DNA of 64,000 nucleotides from Allostella vacuolata. GTDB lineage: Bacteria; Pseudomonadota; Alphaproteobacteria; ATCC43930; Allostellaceae. Shown here piece after piece: positions 34,683-43,707 of this stretch. The number at the start of each line of letters is the position of its first letter. Within the stretch, counting starts at the first letter, position 1. The position numbers were made by a program, and so were the translations under genes. The notes under the pieces are model-generated. The model was not told where the DNA came from. It worked only from the letters and a program-made list of their open reading frames with translations, and ran no database searches. Location: NCBI GenBank assembly GCA_006739055.1, contig AP019702.1:4117388-4181387 (forward strand). Reading direction: 5' to 3'.

Positions 34683-36521
34683 TCAGGCAACTTTGGCCGG
34701 CAGCGCGTCCTCGTCGAGAGGGGTCGCCGTCTCGCCGCATACGACCTGGCCGTGCTTCTTCGGCTGGGTCAGCGGGCCCGGCCGCGGCGCGTTGCCGCGC
34801 ATCAGGTCGGCCCCGGCATAGATGCCGCCGGCCACCTGAAGCTGCAGCCGGTCGAGGTCGCGGCGGCGGACGTCGGCGCTGATCTCGGCCGCCTCCTCCT
34901 CGGGCACGCCCAGCGACACCAGGGCCGCCTCGCCGAAGGCCATCGCCGAATCGAAGGTCTCGCGAATGTGGAAGTCGACCCCCGCCTCGATCAGCTGCAG
35001 GGCGTGCTCGCGGTCGAAGGCGCGCACGAAGAGGCGGGTCAGCGGGAACTCGGCCCGCATCAGCTCGACGATGCGGTTGGCGGCCTTGGCATCGTCGATG
35101 CACACCAGCACCGCCTGCGCCCGGCCGGCGCCCGAGGTCGTCAGGATGTCGAGGCGGGTGCCGTCACCGTAATAGACCTTGAAGCCGAAGTCGGCGGCGC
35201 TGCGGATCATCTCGGTGTCGTTCTCGATGATCGCCACCTCGAAGCCGCGCGCCAGCAGCGACTGGCTCGCCACCTGGCCGAAGCGGCCGAAGCCGATCAT
35301 CAGCACCTGGCCGGCCAGCCCGTCGGCGGTGTCGACATCGTCCATGGACGGCGCCGGCTTCGGCATCATCCGCCGTGCGGCCAGGGTCAGGAGCGGTGTC
35401 AGCGCCATGGAGACGATCACGGTCGCGGTCAGGATGGCGTTGATCCGGGCGTCGAAGATGCCGACCCCGGCGGCGGCCGAATAGAGCACGAAGGCGAACT
35501 CGCCGCCCTGGGCCAGCAGGGCGGCCCGGGTCACCGCCTCGCGATGGTCGGCCTTCAGCACCCGGGCGACCAGGTAGATGCCGAGCATCTTGACCGTCAT
35601 GTAGAGGACGACCGCGCCCGCGATCACCGGCCAGGCGGCGGCGATCACCTGGAAGTCGAGGGACATGCCGACCGCCAGGAAGAAGAGGCCGAGCAGGATG
35701 CCGCGGAACGGCTCGATGTCCGCCTCCAGCTGGTGGCGGAAGGTGGATTCGGACAGGAGCACCCCGGCCAGGAAGGCGCCCATGGCCATCGACAGGCCGC
35801 CCAGCTGCATCAGCAATGCCGCGCCCAGCACGACCAGGAGGGCCGCCGCCGTCATGATCTCGCGCGCGCGGGCTGCCGCCAGCAGCTGGAACAAGGGGTT
35901 GAGCAGCCAGCGCCCGGCCACCACCAGGCCGACGATGGCACCCAGCGCCAGCCCCATGTCGACCGCGCGCTGGTCCCAGCCGACCGCGGTCGCCGACGGC
36001 GCCAGGAAGGCGACCAGTGCCAGCAGCGGGACGATCGCCAGGTCCTCCAGCAGCAGGATCGAGACGATCTTCTGGCCGGCCGGGGTCGAGGTCTCGCCGC
36101 GCTCGTCGAGAAGCTGCATGACGATCGCGGTCGAGGACAGCACGAACCCCATCGCCGCCACGAACGACACCACCGGGCCGTAGCCGGCGAGGATGCCGAC
36201 CACGGTCATCAGCCCGCCGCACACCGCCACCTGGGCCGCCCCCAGCCCGAAGATCTCGCCGCGCAGGCTCCACAGGCGCGAGGGCTGCATCTCCAACCCG
36301 ATGATGAAGAGGAACATGACCACGCCGAGCTCGGCGACATGGAGGATCGCCTGCGGGTCGCTGAAGAGACGCAGGCCGAACGGGCCGATCGCCAGCCCCG
36401 CCGCCAGGTATCCCAGCACCGAGCCCAGCCCGGCGCGCTTGAACAGCGGCACCGCGACCACCGCGGCGCCGAGCAGCGCCACCACGTGGACCAGATCGCT
36501 TCCCTGCCCTTCGACCGCCAC
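34683..36521 (-). CDS. Kef-type potassium/proton antiporter (CPA2 family)
   Basis: A 612-residue inner-membrane protein. About 12 helices (residues 10-385) carry the CPA2 pattern, with LLLEDLAIVP and the Gln-rich helix AQGGEFAFVL; then a cytoplasmic RCK/KTN nucleotide-binding domain (about 405-530) with VLMIGFGRFGQ and DGTRLD. This is the architecture of glutathione-gated KefB/KefC and of KefB-like ion exchangers. A regulatory flavodoxin (wrbA) lies downstream. The ion is probably K+, to protect the cell against electrophiles. Confidence 0.9.
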   Translation of the reverse strand: MAVEGQGSDLVHVVALLGAAVVAVPLFKRAGLGSVLGYLAAGLAIGPFGLRLFSDPQAILHVAELGVVMFLFIIGLEMQPSRLWSLRGEIFGLGAAQVAVCGGLMTVVGILAGYGPVVSFVAAMGFVLSSTAIVMQLLDERGETSTPAGQKIVSILLLEDLAIVPLLALVAFLAPSATAVGWDQRAVDMGLALGAIVGLVVAGRWLLNPLFQLLAAARAREIMTAAALLVVLGAALLMQLGGLSMAMGAFLAGVLLSESTFRHQLEADIEPFRGILLGLFFLAVGMSLDFQVIAAAWPVIAGAVVLYMTVKMLGIYLVARVLKADHREAVTRAALLAQGGEFAFVLYSAAAGVGIFDARINAILTATVIVSMALTPLLTLAARRMMPKPAPSMDDVDTADGLAGQVLMIGFGRFGQVASQSLLARGFEVAIIENDTEMIRSAADFGFKVYYGDGTRLDILTTSGAGRAQAVLVCIDDAKAANRIVELMRAEFPLTRLFVRAFDREHALQLIEAGVDFHIRETFDSAMAFGEAALVSLGVPEEEAAEISADVRRRDLDRLQLQVAGGIYAGADLMRGNAPRPGPLTQPKKHGQVVCGETATPLDEDALPAKVA

Positions 36522-36612
36522 GCCGCCCCCCTCCTGCCGCTACCGCATCGGGCGCTCAGTCTACACTGGCCCGACCCGCAGATGGGAATCCGGGGCGGGC
36601 CGGGAAAGGGGC

Positions 36613-37164
36613 CTAGCCGGCGAAGCCCCCCTCGGCGAGGAAGGCCGCCTCCTCGGCCGTCGTCTCTCGCCCGAGAATCGGATTGCGGTGCGGGAAGCGG
36701 CCGAAGCGGCGGATGATGTCGCGATGGCGGGCGGCATGCCGGGGATGCTCGCCGCCCAGCCGCTCGCTGAGGGCGACCGAGCGATCCTGGTCCGCCAGGC
36801 ACTCCGAATGGGCGAAGGGCAGGTAGAAGAAGATCCGCAGCTCCGGCTCCACCCCCTGGTCGAGCCCGGCCGTCACCGCCGCGTCGGCCGCCAGGCGGGC
36901 CAGCGGGTCGGTCGCGTACATGTGGCCGGTGCCGCGGAAGGCGTTGCGCGGATACTGGTCGAGCAGCAGCAGTCGGGCGAGCGCCCCCTCCGCGCTGCCC
37001 GCCCAGCCATCGAGCTCGCGGCGGGCGGCGGCCATGTGCAGGTCCCAGCAGGCGTTGCGAAAGCCGGCGTCGAAGCCGTCATCCCGGGTGAACCAGCGAT
37101 CGGGACCGGCGTCCCGCCAGAAGACGACCAGCGCCGTCGCGCGGTCGAGACCGTATTCCGTCAT
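36613..37164 (-). CDS. DUF924 family protein
   Basis: A 183-residue all-helical protein of the DUF924 type: VVFWRDAGPDRWF at the N-terminus, LLLLDQYPRNAFRG in the middle and a late LPFAHSE and HRDIIRRFGRFPHRN. Its function is unknown. The ATG at 37164 has GGAAAGGG just upstream. The stretch 37165-37500 beyond it has no gene I can support. Confidence 0.88.
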   Translation of the reverse strand: MTEYGLDRATALVVFWRDAGPDRWFTRDDGFDAGFRNACWDLHMAAARRELDGWAGSAEGALARLLLLDQYPRNAFRGTGHMYATDPLARLAADAAVTAGLDQGVEPELRIFFYLPFAHSECLADQDRSVALSERLGGEHPRHAARHRDIIRRFGRFPHRNPILGRETTAEEAAFLAEGGFAG

Positions 37165-37500
37165 GGCGATACCCTTTCCGCTCGTCGCTGCGGGCGAGCG
37201 GATAGCCGGGTGCGGGCCCCGGCGCAACCCCGGCCCGGCCGGGCCGGCAGCGCGTCCGGCGGCTGGAGCGATGGGGTCCCGGGCAGTACCGGCCGATGCG
37301 CCGACGCCCTGTCGCCCGGGATCAAGTCCCGGTAGATTTCGGGGCGGATCTGGCCGCGGCAGAGGCAGCGCAGGCCACCGGCGGCCGAGCCGCGGCGGTT
37401 GGAATTCGCCGCAGGCATGGTTATGCGAATGGGCCATCGGAGTCGCTGGCGGCACGGCCGGCCGCCAGCCGCCGGCCACCAGCCGAATGGGGGGATCGTC
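37165..37500. other. Intergenic region, no feature recognised
   Basis: 336 bp between a DUF924 gene and the divergent ATP-grasp gene. It should hold both promoters. An in-frame ATG at 37417 could extend the ATP-grasp protein upstream, but the extra residues are Arg-rich and unlike the family. No repeat or RNA seen. Confidence 0.5.
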
Positions 37501-38382
37501 TTGTCCGAAGGACCGCCACTGCCGATCGCCGAGCTGTGCAGGCTCGACCTCAACGAGCTGCGCCGAACCCTGCCGATGGACGAGGCGGGCGACCGGTTCT
37601 TCGCGCTGGTCTGCTTCGTCAAGGCGCACGACCGCTTCCCCGGCGACCAGGCCCTGTTCAACGACGTCATCTACCGCATCAAGACCACCTCGGCGATCCG
37701 CGACCCGCTGCGGGTATTCGTGACCGACAAGGAGTTCTGCAAGGTCTATGTCGGTGCCGAGGCGGGCCACGGCTTCGCCGTCCCGACCCTGGCCATCCTG
37801 CACACCCCGAAGCAGGTCGACGCCTTCACGTTTCCCGACGAATGCTGCATCAAGCCGACCCATGCCAGCGGCCAGGTCATCCTGCGACGCAACGGCGACC
37901 CGATCGACCGCGACCGCATCCGGCGCTGGCTGGGGCTGAGCTACTATCCGGTCTGGCGCGAGGCCAACTACCGCACCCTGCAGCCCAAGATCATCGTCGA
38001 ACCGCTGCTGTTCGGCGACATCGACATTCCCGACTACAAGATCTTCTGCTGTCGCGGAAAGCCACGGCTGATCCTGGTCAACATGAATGGGCGCTCCAAC
38101 CCGTCCCGGACGTTCTTCGATATCGACTGGGTCGAGCAGGATTTCTGGGTGGAGCGACAAAGGCCCGCCCTGCCCCCGCCGCGCCCCGCCAACCTGGAGA
38201 CGATGCTGGCGGTCGCGGCCAGGGTCAGCCGGCGCTTCAGCTTCGTGCGGGTCGACTTCTACAGCGACGGCCAGCGCTGCTATGTCGGGGAGATCACCAA
38301 CTGCCCGGGGAACGGCATGGAGCGCTTCTCCCCGTCCGACGCGGAGGCCCGGGCGTCCCGGATGATCTTCGCCCGGACCTAG
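37501..38382 (+). CDS. ATP-grasp protein of the TupA-like/teichuronopeptide type
   Basis: A 293-residue protein with the TupA-like ATP-grasp pattern: FPDECCIKPTHASGQ (nucleotide-binding Lys), IVEPLLFG and the metal-binding end VRVDFYSDGQ with GEITNCPGNG. Members help build capsular or cell-surface polymers by peptide-like bonds. The preferred start is TTG 37501 after GGGGGGATC, giving the family N-terminus; ATG 37417 is possible. It is convergent (13 bp apart) with a NodZ-like fucosyltransferase gene, also a surface-glycan enzyme. Confidence 0.75.
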   Translation: MSEGPPLPIAELCRLDLNELRRTLPMDEAGDRFFALVCFVKAHDRFPGDQALFNDVIYRIKTTSAIRDPLRVFVTDKEFCKVYVGAEAGHGFAVPTLAILHTPKQVDAFTFPDECCIKPTHASGQVILRRNGDPIDRDRIRRWLGLSYYPVWREANYRTLQPKIIVEPLLFGDIDIPDYKIFCCRGKPRLILVNMNGRSNPSRTFFDIDWVEQDFWVERQRPALPPPRPANLETMLAVAARVSRRFSFVRVDFYSDGQRCYVGEITNCPGNGMERFSPSDAEARASRMIFART

Positions 38383-38395
38383 TTCGGCATCGCCT

Positions 38396-39313
38396 TCAGT
38401 CCAGGCCGATCTGGAAGTCCAGCCGGTCGATCACGCGCCGCAGGACGGGCTTGGTCTCGCCCAGCCTCTGGGCCAGCATCGAGAAGCCGGAATACTTGGC
38501 GTTCGACGTGTTGGGCTCGATCTCCAGGATGATGAGATGCTTCGCCAGGGCCAGCATCAGGAGGTCAAGGATGGCATCCCGGTTCTTGGCATCGGCATCC
38601 TCGTGCGGAACCGGCGTCCGATGCATGGGCGCGCCCGTCTCGGACAGGAACCTGGCGAAGGAATGCACGCGGTCCGCGCCCAGGGCGGCGCGGAAATCGT
38701 CGAGCACCTGGCGGGAATCGGTCGCCACGAAGAGGCGCGGGATGTCGGAACGTGCCAGCCGCTCCAGGACCGCGTCGTACCGCGTCCGATAGTCGGTCGC
38801 CCGGACGTGGATCGCATGGTAGCCCCCGCCGATCGCCCGCCAGCGGCGCAGCAGCTCGTCGGCGAGATCGTCGCGAAGCCTGAGCCGCAGCAGCGCGAAC
38901 AGCGACACGAAGCCGCCGCCCACCTGATGGTGCACCAGCGTGGCGTGCGGATAGTCGCGGGAGAAATCGAAGGTGATCGCCAGCCCGGTCGTCGCCTCGC
39001 AGGTTCGCCGCCCCCGGGCGCCGGGGGGCACCAGGTAGTCCGTCTGATAATCGTACAGGCGGTTCGCCAGGAACTCGGGGAACACGCTGCTCGCATCGAT
39101 CGTGCCCGGGAAGCGCTCGGGATCCAGCGCGAGCCTGGCCTGGCGGGAGACGAAATAGTCGCCGAAGCGCATCTGCAGATGCGGGGACCGTCCATGGTTG
39201 GCATCGACGATCACCGTCCGGCCCCAGCGCTCCGCATAGCGGCAGCAATGCTCGATCTGGCACAGCATGTCGTTCAGCCCCCCTTGGGGCCGGCAGAGTA
39301 CGATCTTGCTCAT
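38396..39313 (-). CDS. NodZ/FUT8-like fucosyltransferase family protein
   Basis: A 305-residue glycosyltransferase-like protein. VLCRPQGGLNDMLCQIEHC at the N-terminus and the pair AIHVRATDYRTRYD and LFVATDSRQVLDDF resemble the conserved blocks of alpha-1,6-fucosyltransferases and NodZ (R-x-x-D and GDP-fucose site). No signal or membrane helix. It would transfer fucose or a like sugar to a surface glycan or signal molecule. Start taken at ATG 39313; ATG 39328 is an alternative. Confidence 0.65.
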   Translation of the reverse strand: MSKIVLCRPQGGLNDMLCQIEHCCRYAERWGRTVIVDANHGRSPHLQMRFGDYFVSRQARLALDPERFPGTIDASSVFPEFLANRLYDYQTDYLVPPGARGRRTCEATTGLAITFDFSRDYPHATLVHHQVGGGFVSLFALLRLRLRDDLADELLRRWRAIGGGYHAIHVRATDYRTRYDAVLERLARSDIPRLFVATDSRQVLDDFRAALGADRVHSFARFLSETGAPMHRTPVPHEDADAKNRDAILDLLMLALAKHLIILEIEPNTSNAKYSGFSMLAQRLGETKPVLRRVIDRLDFQIGLD

Positions 39314-39587
39314 AGAGGCAGGTTCCATGGATCGGTCGGGCCGAACGCGGCCCGACGTCCCGAGCCCGCTCGGCGATCATAGCGGACGCGTGGCCCCTTC
39401 GCATCGTCGCGGCGGCGCTACCCGCGCCTCGGGTGCAGGAGGCAAGGCACGCGGTGGGACACGACCTGCGATCGAGCCTTCGTCCGACATCGGCCGAAAC
39501 CGTCCGCCCTCCGGAGCGTTGGGTCCAGGGTGGCGGTGCCCGATCGGCGCACGCCTGCGGCGAGCCGACAGGGGAGGTATCGCGATC

Positions 39588-41216
39588 ATGGGAGTTTTCG
39601 ACACGAGCCGCCATGCCTGGTGGCAGGGCGCCATCATCTATCAGGTCTACCCCCGCAGTTTTCTGGATACGACCGGCAATGGCGTAGGCGATCTCCACGG
39701 CATCCGGCGCAGGCTCGATCATGTCGCCGGCCTCGGCGCGGACGCGGTGTGGATATCGCCCTTCGTGAAGTCGCCCATGCACGATTTCGGCTATGACGTA
39801 TCGGACTATCGGAGCGTCGACCCGCTCTTCGGTACGCTCGGCGATTTCGAGGCCCTGCTGGAAGCCGCCCACCGGCGCGGCCTGCGGGTGCTGATGGACC
39901 AGGTGTTCAGCCATACCTCCAACGAGCACCCGTGGTTCCTCGAAAGCCGGGAAGACCGTCGGAATCCTCGGGCCGACTGGTATGTCTGGGCCGATCCACG
40001 CCCGGACGGCTCGCCGCCCAACAACTGGCTGTCGGTCTTCGGCGGCAGCTCCTGGCAGTGGGAGCCGCGGCGCGGCCAGTACTATCTGCACAATTTCCTG
40101 CGCGAGCAGCCCGACCTCAACTACCACAACCCGCAGGTCCAGGATGCGATACTCGATATCGCCCGCTACTGGCTGGACATGGGGGTCGACGGCTTTCGCC
40201 TTGATGTCTGCGCCTTCTATTTCCATGACGCCAGGCTCAGGGACAATCCCCCCAATCCCGAGCGCTCCTCCGCGCGGCACTTCATGTTCAACCCCTACTC
40301 GCTGCAACACCACCAGCGTGACATCGGCCAGCCGGAGAACCTGGCATTCCTGGAGCGCCTGCGGGCGCTGACGGACACCTATCCCGACCGCCTCCTGCTG
40401 GGCGAGCTGCACGAGAACGAGGGCGTGCGGCTGCACACCGAATACACCGCCGCCAACCGGCTGCAGCTCGCCTATGGCTACTGGCTGCTCGGCGCCGATA
40501 CGCTGGACGCGCAAACCATCGTCCGTACCGCCACCGATCTCGGGCACGAGATGGACTGCGGCTGGCCGTGCTGGGCACTCGACAACCATGACTTCATGCG
40601 GTCGGCGACACGGCTGGGGCCGGACGCCGCCTCCGGCGAACTGCCGTTCGTCATCCTCGCGGCCCTGTCATGCCTGCGCGGGGCCCTGTGCATCTACCAG
40701 GGCAGCGAGCTTGGCCTCGCCCATGCCGATGTGCCGCCCGAGCGGATGATGGATCCCTACGGCACGGAGTTCCATCCCGCCTTCAGCGGACGCGACGGGG
40801 CCCGCACGCCGATGCCATGGGACGGCGACCTGCCGCATTGCGGATTCAGCAGCCACGAGCCCTGGCTGCCGATCCCCGCGAGCCACGTTCCGCGCGCGGT
40901 GGCGGCGCAGAAGGCATTGCCGGGCTCGCTGCTGAACCGCCTCAAGGGCTTCCTGGCATGGCGTCGCGAGCAGCCGGCGCTGCGCACGGGCGGCCTGCGC
41001 TTCGTCGAGGCGCCGCCCCAGATCCTGGCCTTTGAACGCTTCCTCGACGAGCAGCGCATCTTCTGCGCCTTCAACCTGTGCGGCGTGGAGGCGGAGGCCG
41101 CCTTTCCCGAGACCCTCACGGGAGCGGCCCTCGACGGCCACGGCTTCGGCAGCGTCCGCAGCGGCGAGACATTGAGCCTGCCGCCGTATGGAGCCTTCTT
41201 CGGAGCAGGCGCATGA
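39588..41216 (+). CDS. GH13 alpha-glucosidase-like enzyme
   Basis: A 542-residue GH13 enzyme without signal peptide. Nucleophile Asp in DGFRLDVCA, acid Glu in LLLGELHEN and third carboxylate in LDNHDFMRS. It has the same block order as the enzyme at 22583 and the one that directly follows. ATG 39588 has GGGGAGG ten bases upstream; its stop overlaps the next start (ATGA), so the two glucosidases are made together. Substrate range probably short alpha-glucosides; the pair may degrade trehalose, sucrose or the glucosylglycerol made elsewhere in this window, which is an inference only. Confidence 0.87.
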   Translation: MGVFDTSRHAWWQGAIIYQVYPRSFLDTTGNGVGDLHGIRRRLDHVAGLGADAVWISPFVKSPMHDFGYDVSDYRSVDPLFGTLGDFEALLEAAHRRGLRVLMDQVFSHTSNEHPWFLESREDRRNPRADWYVWADPRPDGSPPNNWLSVFGGSSWQWEPRRGQYYLHNFLREQPDLNYHNPQVQDAILDIARYWLDMGVDGFRLDVCAFYFHDARLRDNPPNPERSSARHFMFNPYSLQHHQRDIGQPENLAFLERLRALTDTYPDRLLLGELHENEGVRLHTEYTAANRLQLAYGYWLLGADTLDAQTIVRTATDLGHEMDCGWPCWALDNHDFMRSATRLGPDAASGELPFVILAALSCLRGALCIYQGSELGLAHADVPPERMMDPYGTEFHPAFSGRDGARTPMPWDGDLPHCGFSSHEPWLPIPASHVPRAVAAQKALPGSLLNRLKGFLAWRREQPALRTGGLRFVEAPPQILAFERFLDEQRIFCAFNLCGVEAEAAFPETLTGAALDGHGFGSVRSGETLSLPPYGAFFGAGA

Positions 41217-42931
41217 CCGGCGCCGGGACCCGCGAGACGCTGCTGGCGGAGTATGCCATGGCGCCCAAGCTCGAGCCGCCGGTGCGCGCGGATTGGTGGC
41301 GCGGCGCGGTGATCTACGAGGTCTACCTGCGCAGCTTCCGCGACAGCAACGGCGACGGCATCGGGGACCTGCGTGGCGTGCTCGAGAAACTCGACCACAT
41401 TGCCGGCATCGGTTGCGATGCGTTGTGGCTGTCGCCGTTCTACCCCTCGCCGCAGAAGGATTTCGGCTACGACGCCACCGACCTGCGCAATGTCGACCCC
41501 GTCGCCGGCTCCATGGCGGACTTCCTGGAGCTGCTGGAAGCGGTGCATGCGCGCGGGCTGAAGCTGCTTCTGGACTTCATACCGGCCCATACGTCCGACG
41601 AGCATCCATGGTTCACCGAGAGCCGCTCCAGCCGGAACAACCCTCGGGCCGACTGGTATGTCTGGGCCGACGCGGCGCGCGACGGCTGCCCGCCCAACAA
41701 CTGGCTCTCCTCCTTCGGGGGCGGGGCCTGGGAATGGGAGCCGCGACGCGCCCAGTACTACTACCACCCGTTTCTTGCCTGCCAGCCGGCGCTGAACCTG
41801 CAGAACGCGGCGGTGCTCGACGCCGTCATCGGCGAGATGCGCTTCTGGCTCGACCTGGGCGTCGACGGATTCCGCCTCGACGCCGTCCAATGCCTCGCCT
41901 GCGACCCGGAGTTCCGGTCGAACCCGCCCTCGCCACGCGCCGGATCGCCCATCCTGCTCGGCGGCGGGCCGAACAACCCTTTTCGCCGGCAACTCCACGA
42001 ATTCGACCGGGACGTGCCGGAGGCGGTGCCGATCCTGCAGAGGCTGCGGGACGCCGTGTCGGGATACGTGCCGGAACGCATATTGATCGGCGAACTGGCG
42101 GACGTCGATTCCTCGCGCGCTGCGGAGAAATACACCGCCGACGGCAAGGCCTTCCATGCCGTCTATGATTTCGACCTCATCAACGGCCCGGCCGAGGTCG
42201 GCAGCCTTGCCGCGATGCTGCAAAGGCGCGACGCGTATCTGCGTACGGGCTGGCTCTACAACGTCTTTACCAACCATGATTCGATGCGTGCGGTTTCAAA
42301 CCTCGCGGGCTTCGCCATGGATGCCGGCCAAGGACCGGCGGCGGCGCACATGCTCCTGTTCCTGCAACTGACGCTGAAGGGTGGCTGCGCGATCTTTCAG
42401 GGCGAAGAGCTCGGCCTGCCGCATCCGAAGCTGCCGAGGGAGGCCCTGCGCGACCCCTGGGGGCTGGCGCTCTGGCCCGACTTCGAGGGTCGCGATGGCG
42501 GCCGCACGCCGATGCCCTGGATCGCAGATGCGCCTCACGCCGGTTTCACCGAAGGTCCCGAGCCGTGGCTGCCGATACCGCAGGAGCACTGGCCGCTCGC
42601 GGTGGACCGCCAGGAGGCGGACCCGGGTTCGACCCTGGCCTTCCTCCGGCGGTTCCTGGCATGGCGGCACGACCAGCCGGCGCTGAAATGGGGCGGCGAG
42701 ATCGTGCACAGCGCCAAGCGCGCGCCGCTTCTCAGCTACGACCGCTTCGACGACCGGATGACGCTGCGCTGCATCGTCAATTTCAGCCTTGGTGAGCGCT
42801 TGTTCCCGGCAACCTGCGGATGGAGCTGCGTACAGGCACCGGGCTGCGTCGCGACCCGCGAGGCGGTCGGGCTGGTGTTGCCGCCGCTGGGCCTCGGCGT
42901 ACTGTCGCATGAGGGTCGGCCACCCCCGTGA
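41213..42931 (+). CDS. GH13 alpha-glucosidase-like enzyme, second of a pair
   Basis: A 572-residue GH13 enzyme. Compared with its neighbour it has a 27-residue N-terminal extension before ADWWRGAVIYEVYLRSF. Catalytic residues are in DGFRLDAVQ (nucleophile), LIGELADVD (acid) and FTNHDSMRAV. The two paralogues share the aglycone-side PPNNWLS motif but differ in the loops after the nucleophile, so the substrates may differ. A hairpin with T run follows. Confidence 0.87.
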   Translation: MTGAGTRETLLAEYAMAPKLEPPVRADWWRGAVIYEVYLRSFRDSNGDGIGDLRGVLEKLDHIAGIGCDALWLSPFYPSPQKDFGYDATDLRNVDPVAGSMADFLELLEAVHARGLKLLLDFIPAHTSDEHPWFTESRSSRNNPRADWYVWADAARDGCPPNNWLSSFGGGAWEWEPRRAQYYYHPFLACQPALNLQNAAVLDAVIGEMRFWLDLGVDGFRLDAVQCLACDPEFRSNPPSPRAGSPILLGGGPNNPFRRQLHEFDRDVPEAVPILQRLRDAVSGYVPERILIGELADVDSSRAAEKYTADGKAFHAVYDFDLINGPAEVGSLAAMLQRRDAYLRTGWLYNVFTNHDSMRAVSNLAGFAMDAGQGPAAAHMLLFLQLTLKGGCAIFQGEELGLPHPKLPREALRDPWGLALWPDFEGRDGGRTPMPWIADAPHAGFTEGPEPWLPIPQEHWPLAVDRQEADPGSTLAFLRRFLAWRHDQPALKWGGEIVHSAKRAPLLSYDRFDDRMTLRCIVNFSLGERLFPATCGWSCVQAPGCVATREAVGLVLPPLGLGVLSHEGRPPP

Positions 42932-42939
42932 TAGCAAGC

Positions 42940-42959
42940 CCGGGTGCCCCGGCGTTTTT
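42940..42959 (+). terminator. Possible intrinsic terminator of the GH13 pair
   Basis: A 5-bp GC stem (42940-42944 with 42948-42952) with a 3-nt loop, then TTTTT at 42955-42959, directly after the GH13 stop. The stem is short but the T run is present. Confidence 0.5.
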
Positions 42960-43046
42960 GGCGATGTCTCTGTGCGATGCACCTGCCGGTCAAAGTTCCG
43001 GCATGATCGCCAACAGATCAATATCTTGAGGAACACAGATCAAAGT

Positions 43047-43123
43047 TGGCGCGCCCTGCTGGACTCGAACCAGCGACCCCGCGCTTAGAAGGCGCGTGCT
43101 CTATCCGGCTGAGCTAAGGGCGC
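43047..43123 (-). tRNA. tRNA-Arg(UCU)
   Basis: Cloverleaf is complete: 7-bp acceptor (43117-43123 with 43051-43057), D arm with AGCCGGATA, 5-bp anticodon stem (CGCGC/GCGCG) with loop CTTCTAA giving anticodon TCT, and T arm GCTGG-TTCGAGT-CCAGC. CCA is encoded (43047-43049 on the plus strand as TGG). Confidence 0.95.
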
Positions 43124-43144
43124 GTCCGGCGTTGCGCGGCGGTG

Positions 43145-43444
43145 TCAGCCGCGCATGCGATCATACTTGAAATTGTCGGCGTAGGCCTTGGGCTTGATGG
43201 TGCGCAGGTGGACCGGCTGCACCTGGTAGCGGACGCCGAGGCGCTGGGCGTGGGCCTCGGCCTCCTCCAGCGTCGGGAAGGTCAGGCGGACCTGCTGGCG
43301 GGTGTCGCCGGAGCTGATCCAGCCCATCAGCGGGTCGTGGCCCTTGGCCTCGGCCGGGTTGAACTCCAGCACCCATTCGTGGGTGCCGGCGCGGCCGGAC
43401 TGCATCGCGGACTTGGCGGGGATGTAGATGCGCGCGTCTGCCAT
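43145..43444 (-). CDS. NADH dehydrogenase (complex I) accessory subunit, NDUFS4-like
   Basis: A 99-residue soluble protein of the ETC_C1_NDUFA4/NDUFS4 family, which stabilises complex I near the NADH arm. Motifs: ARIYIPAKSAMQSG at the start and WVLEFNP and MGWISSGDTRQQVRL in the middle, with the C-terminal YADNFKYDR. The family is shared by alphaproteobacteria and mitochondria. The gene sits between two tRNA genes on the same strand and could be read through from the tRNA-Pro promoter. Confidence 0.93.
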   Translation of the reverse strand: MADARIYIPAKSAMQSGRAGTHEWVLEFNPAEAKGHDPLMGWISSGDTRQQVRLTFPTLEEAEAHAQRLGVRYQVQPVHLRTIKPKAYADNFKYDRMRG

Positions 43445-43499
43445 GATCGTCGGTCCGCCCAGATTTGCCGCCAGATTTGCCGTTCGTCGTCCATCCCGT

Positions 43500-43576
43500 T
43501 GGTCGGGGCGAGAGGATTCGAACCTCCGGCATCCTGCTCCCAAAGCAGGCACTCTACCAGGCTGAGCTACGCCCCG
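43500..43576 (-). tRNA. tRNA-Pro(UGG)
   Basis: 7-bp acceptor stem CGGGGCG/CGCCCCG (43570-43576 with 43504-43510), anticodon stem CCTGC/GCAGG with loop TTTGGGA giving anticodon TGG, T arm GGAGG-TTCGAAT-CCTCT with one G-T pair. CCA encoded at 43500-43502. Confidence 0.95.
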
Positions 43577-43594
43577 AAGTCCAGCGGAGCCCGG

Positions 43595-43623
43595 TTTTTC
43601 AGGGGTTTTGCTGGGGATGTCAA
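43595..43623 (-). promoter_or_regulatory. Promoter upstream of tRNA-Pro
   Basis: On the minus strand a perfect TTGACA (43618-43623) is followed after 17 bp by GAAAAA (43595-43600), a poor -10 box. The tRNA 5' end is about 19 bp beyond, as expected. Confidence 0.5.
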
Positions 43624-43707
43624 GGAGGACGTGCAGGCGCGAAACCGGCCGATCCGGTACGATCCCGGCGCCATGGCGGCCCGGCCGTTCGCCCTTCGTT
43701 CGCCTTC

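Noticed and set aside
37296-38792. A 498-codon plus-strand frame across the ATP-grasp gene
   Set aside because: It is in another frame than the recognised protein and has no domain; it also runs into the convergent gene.
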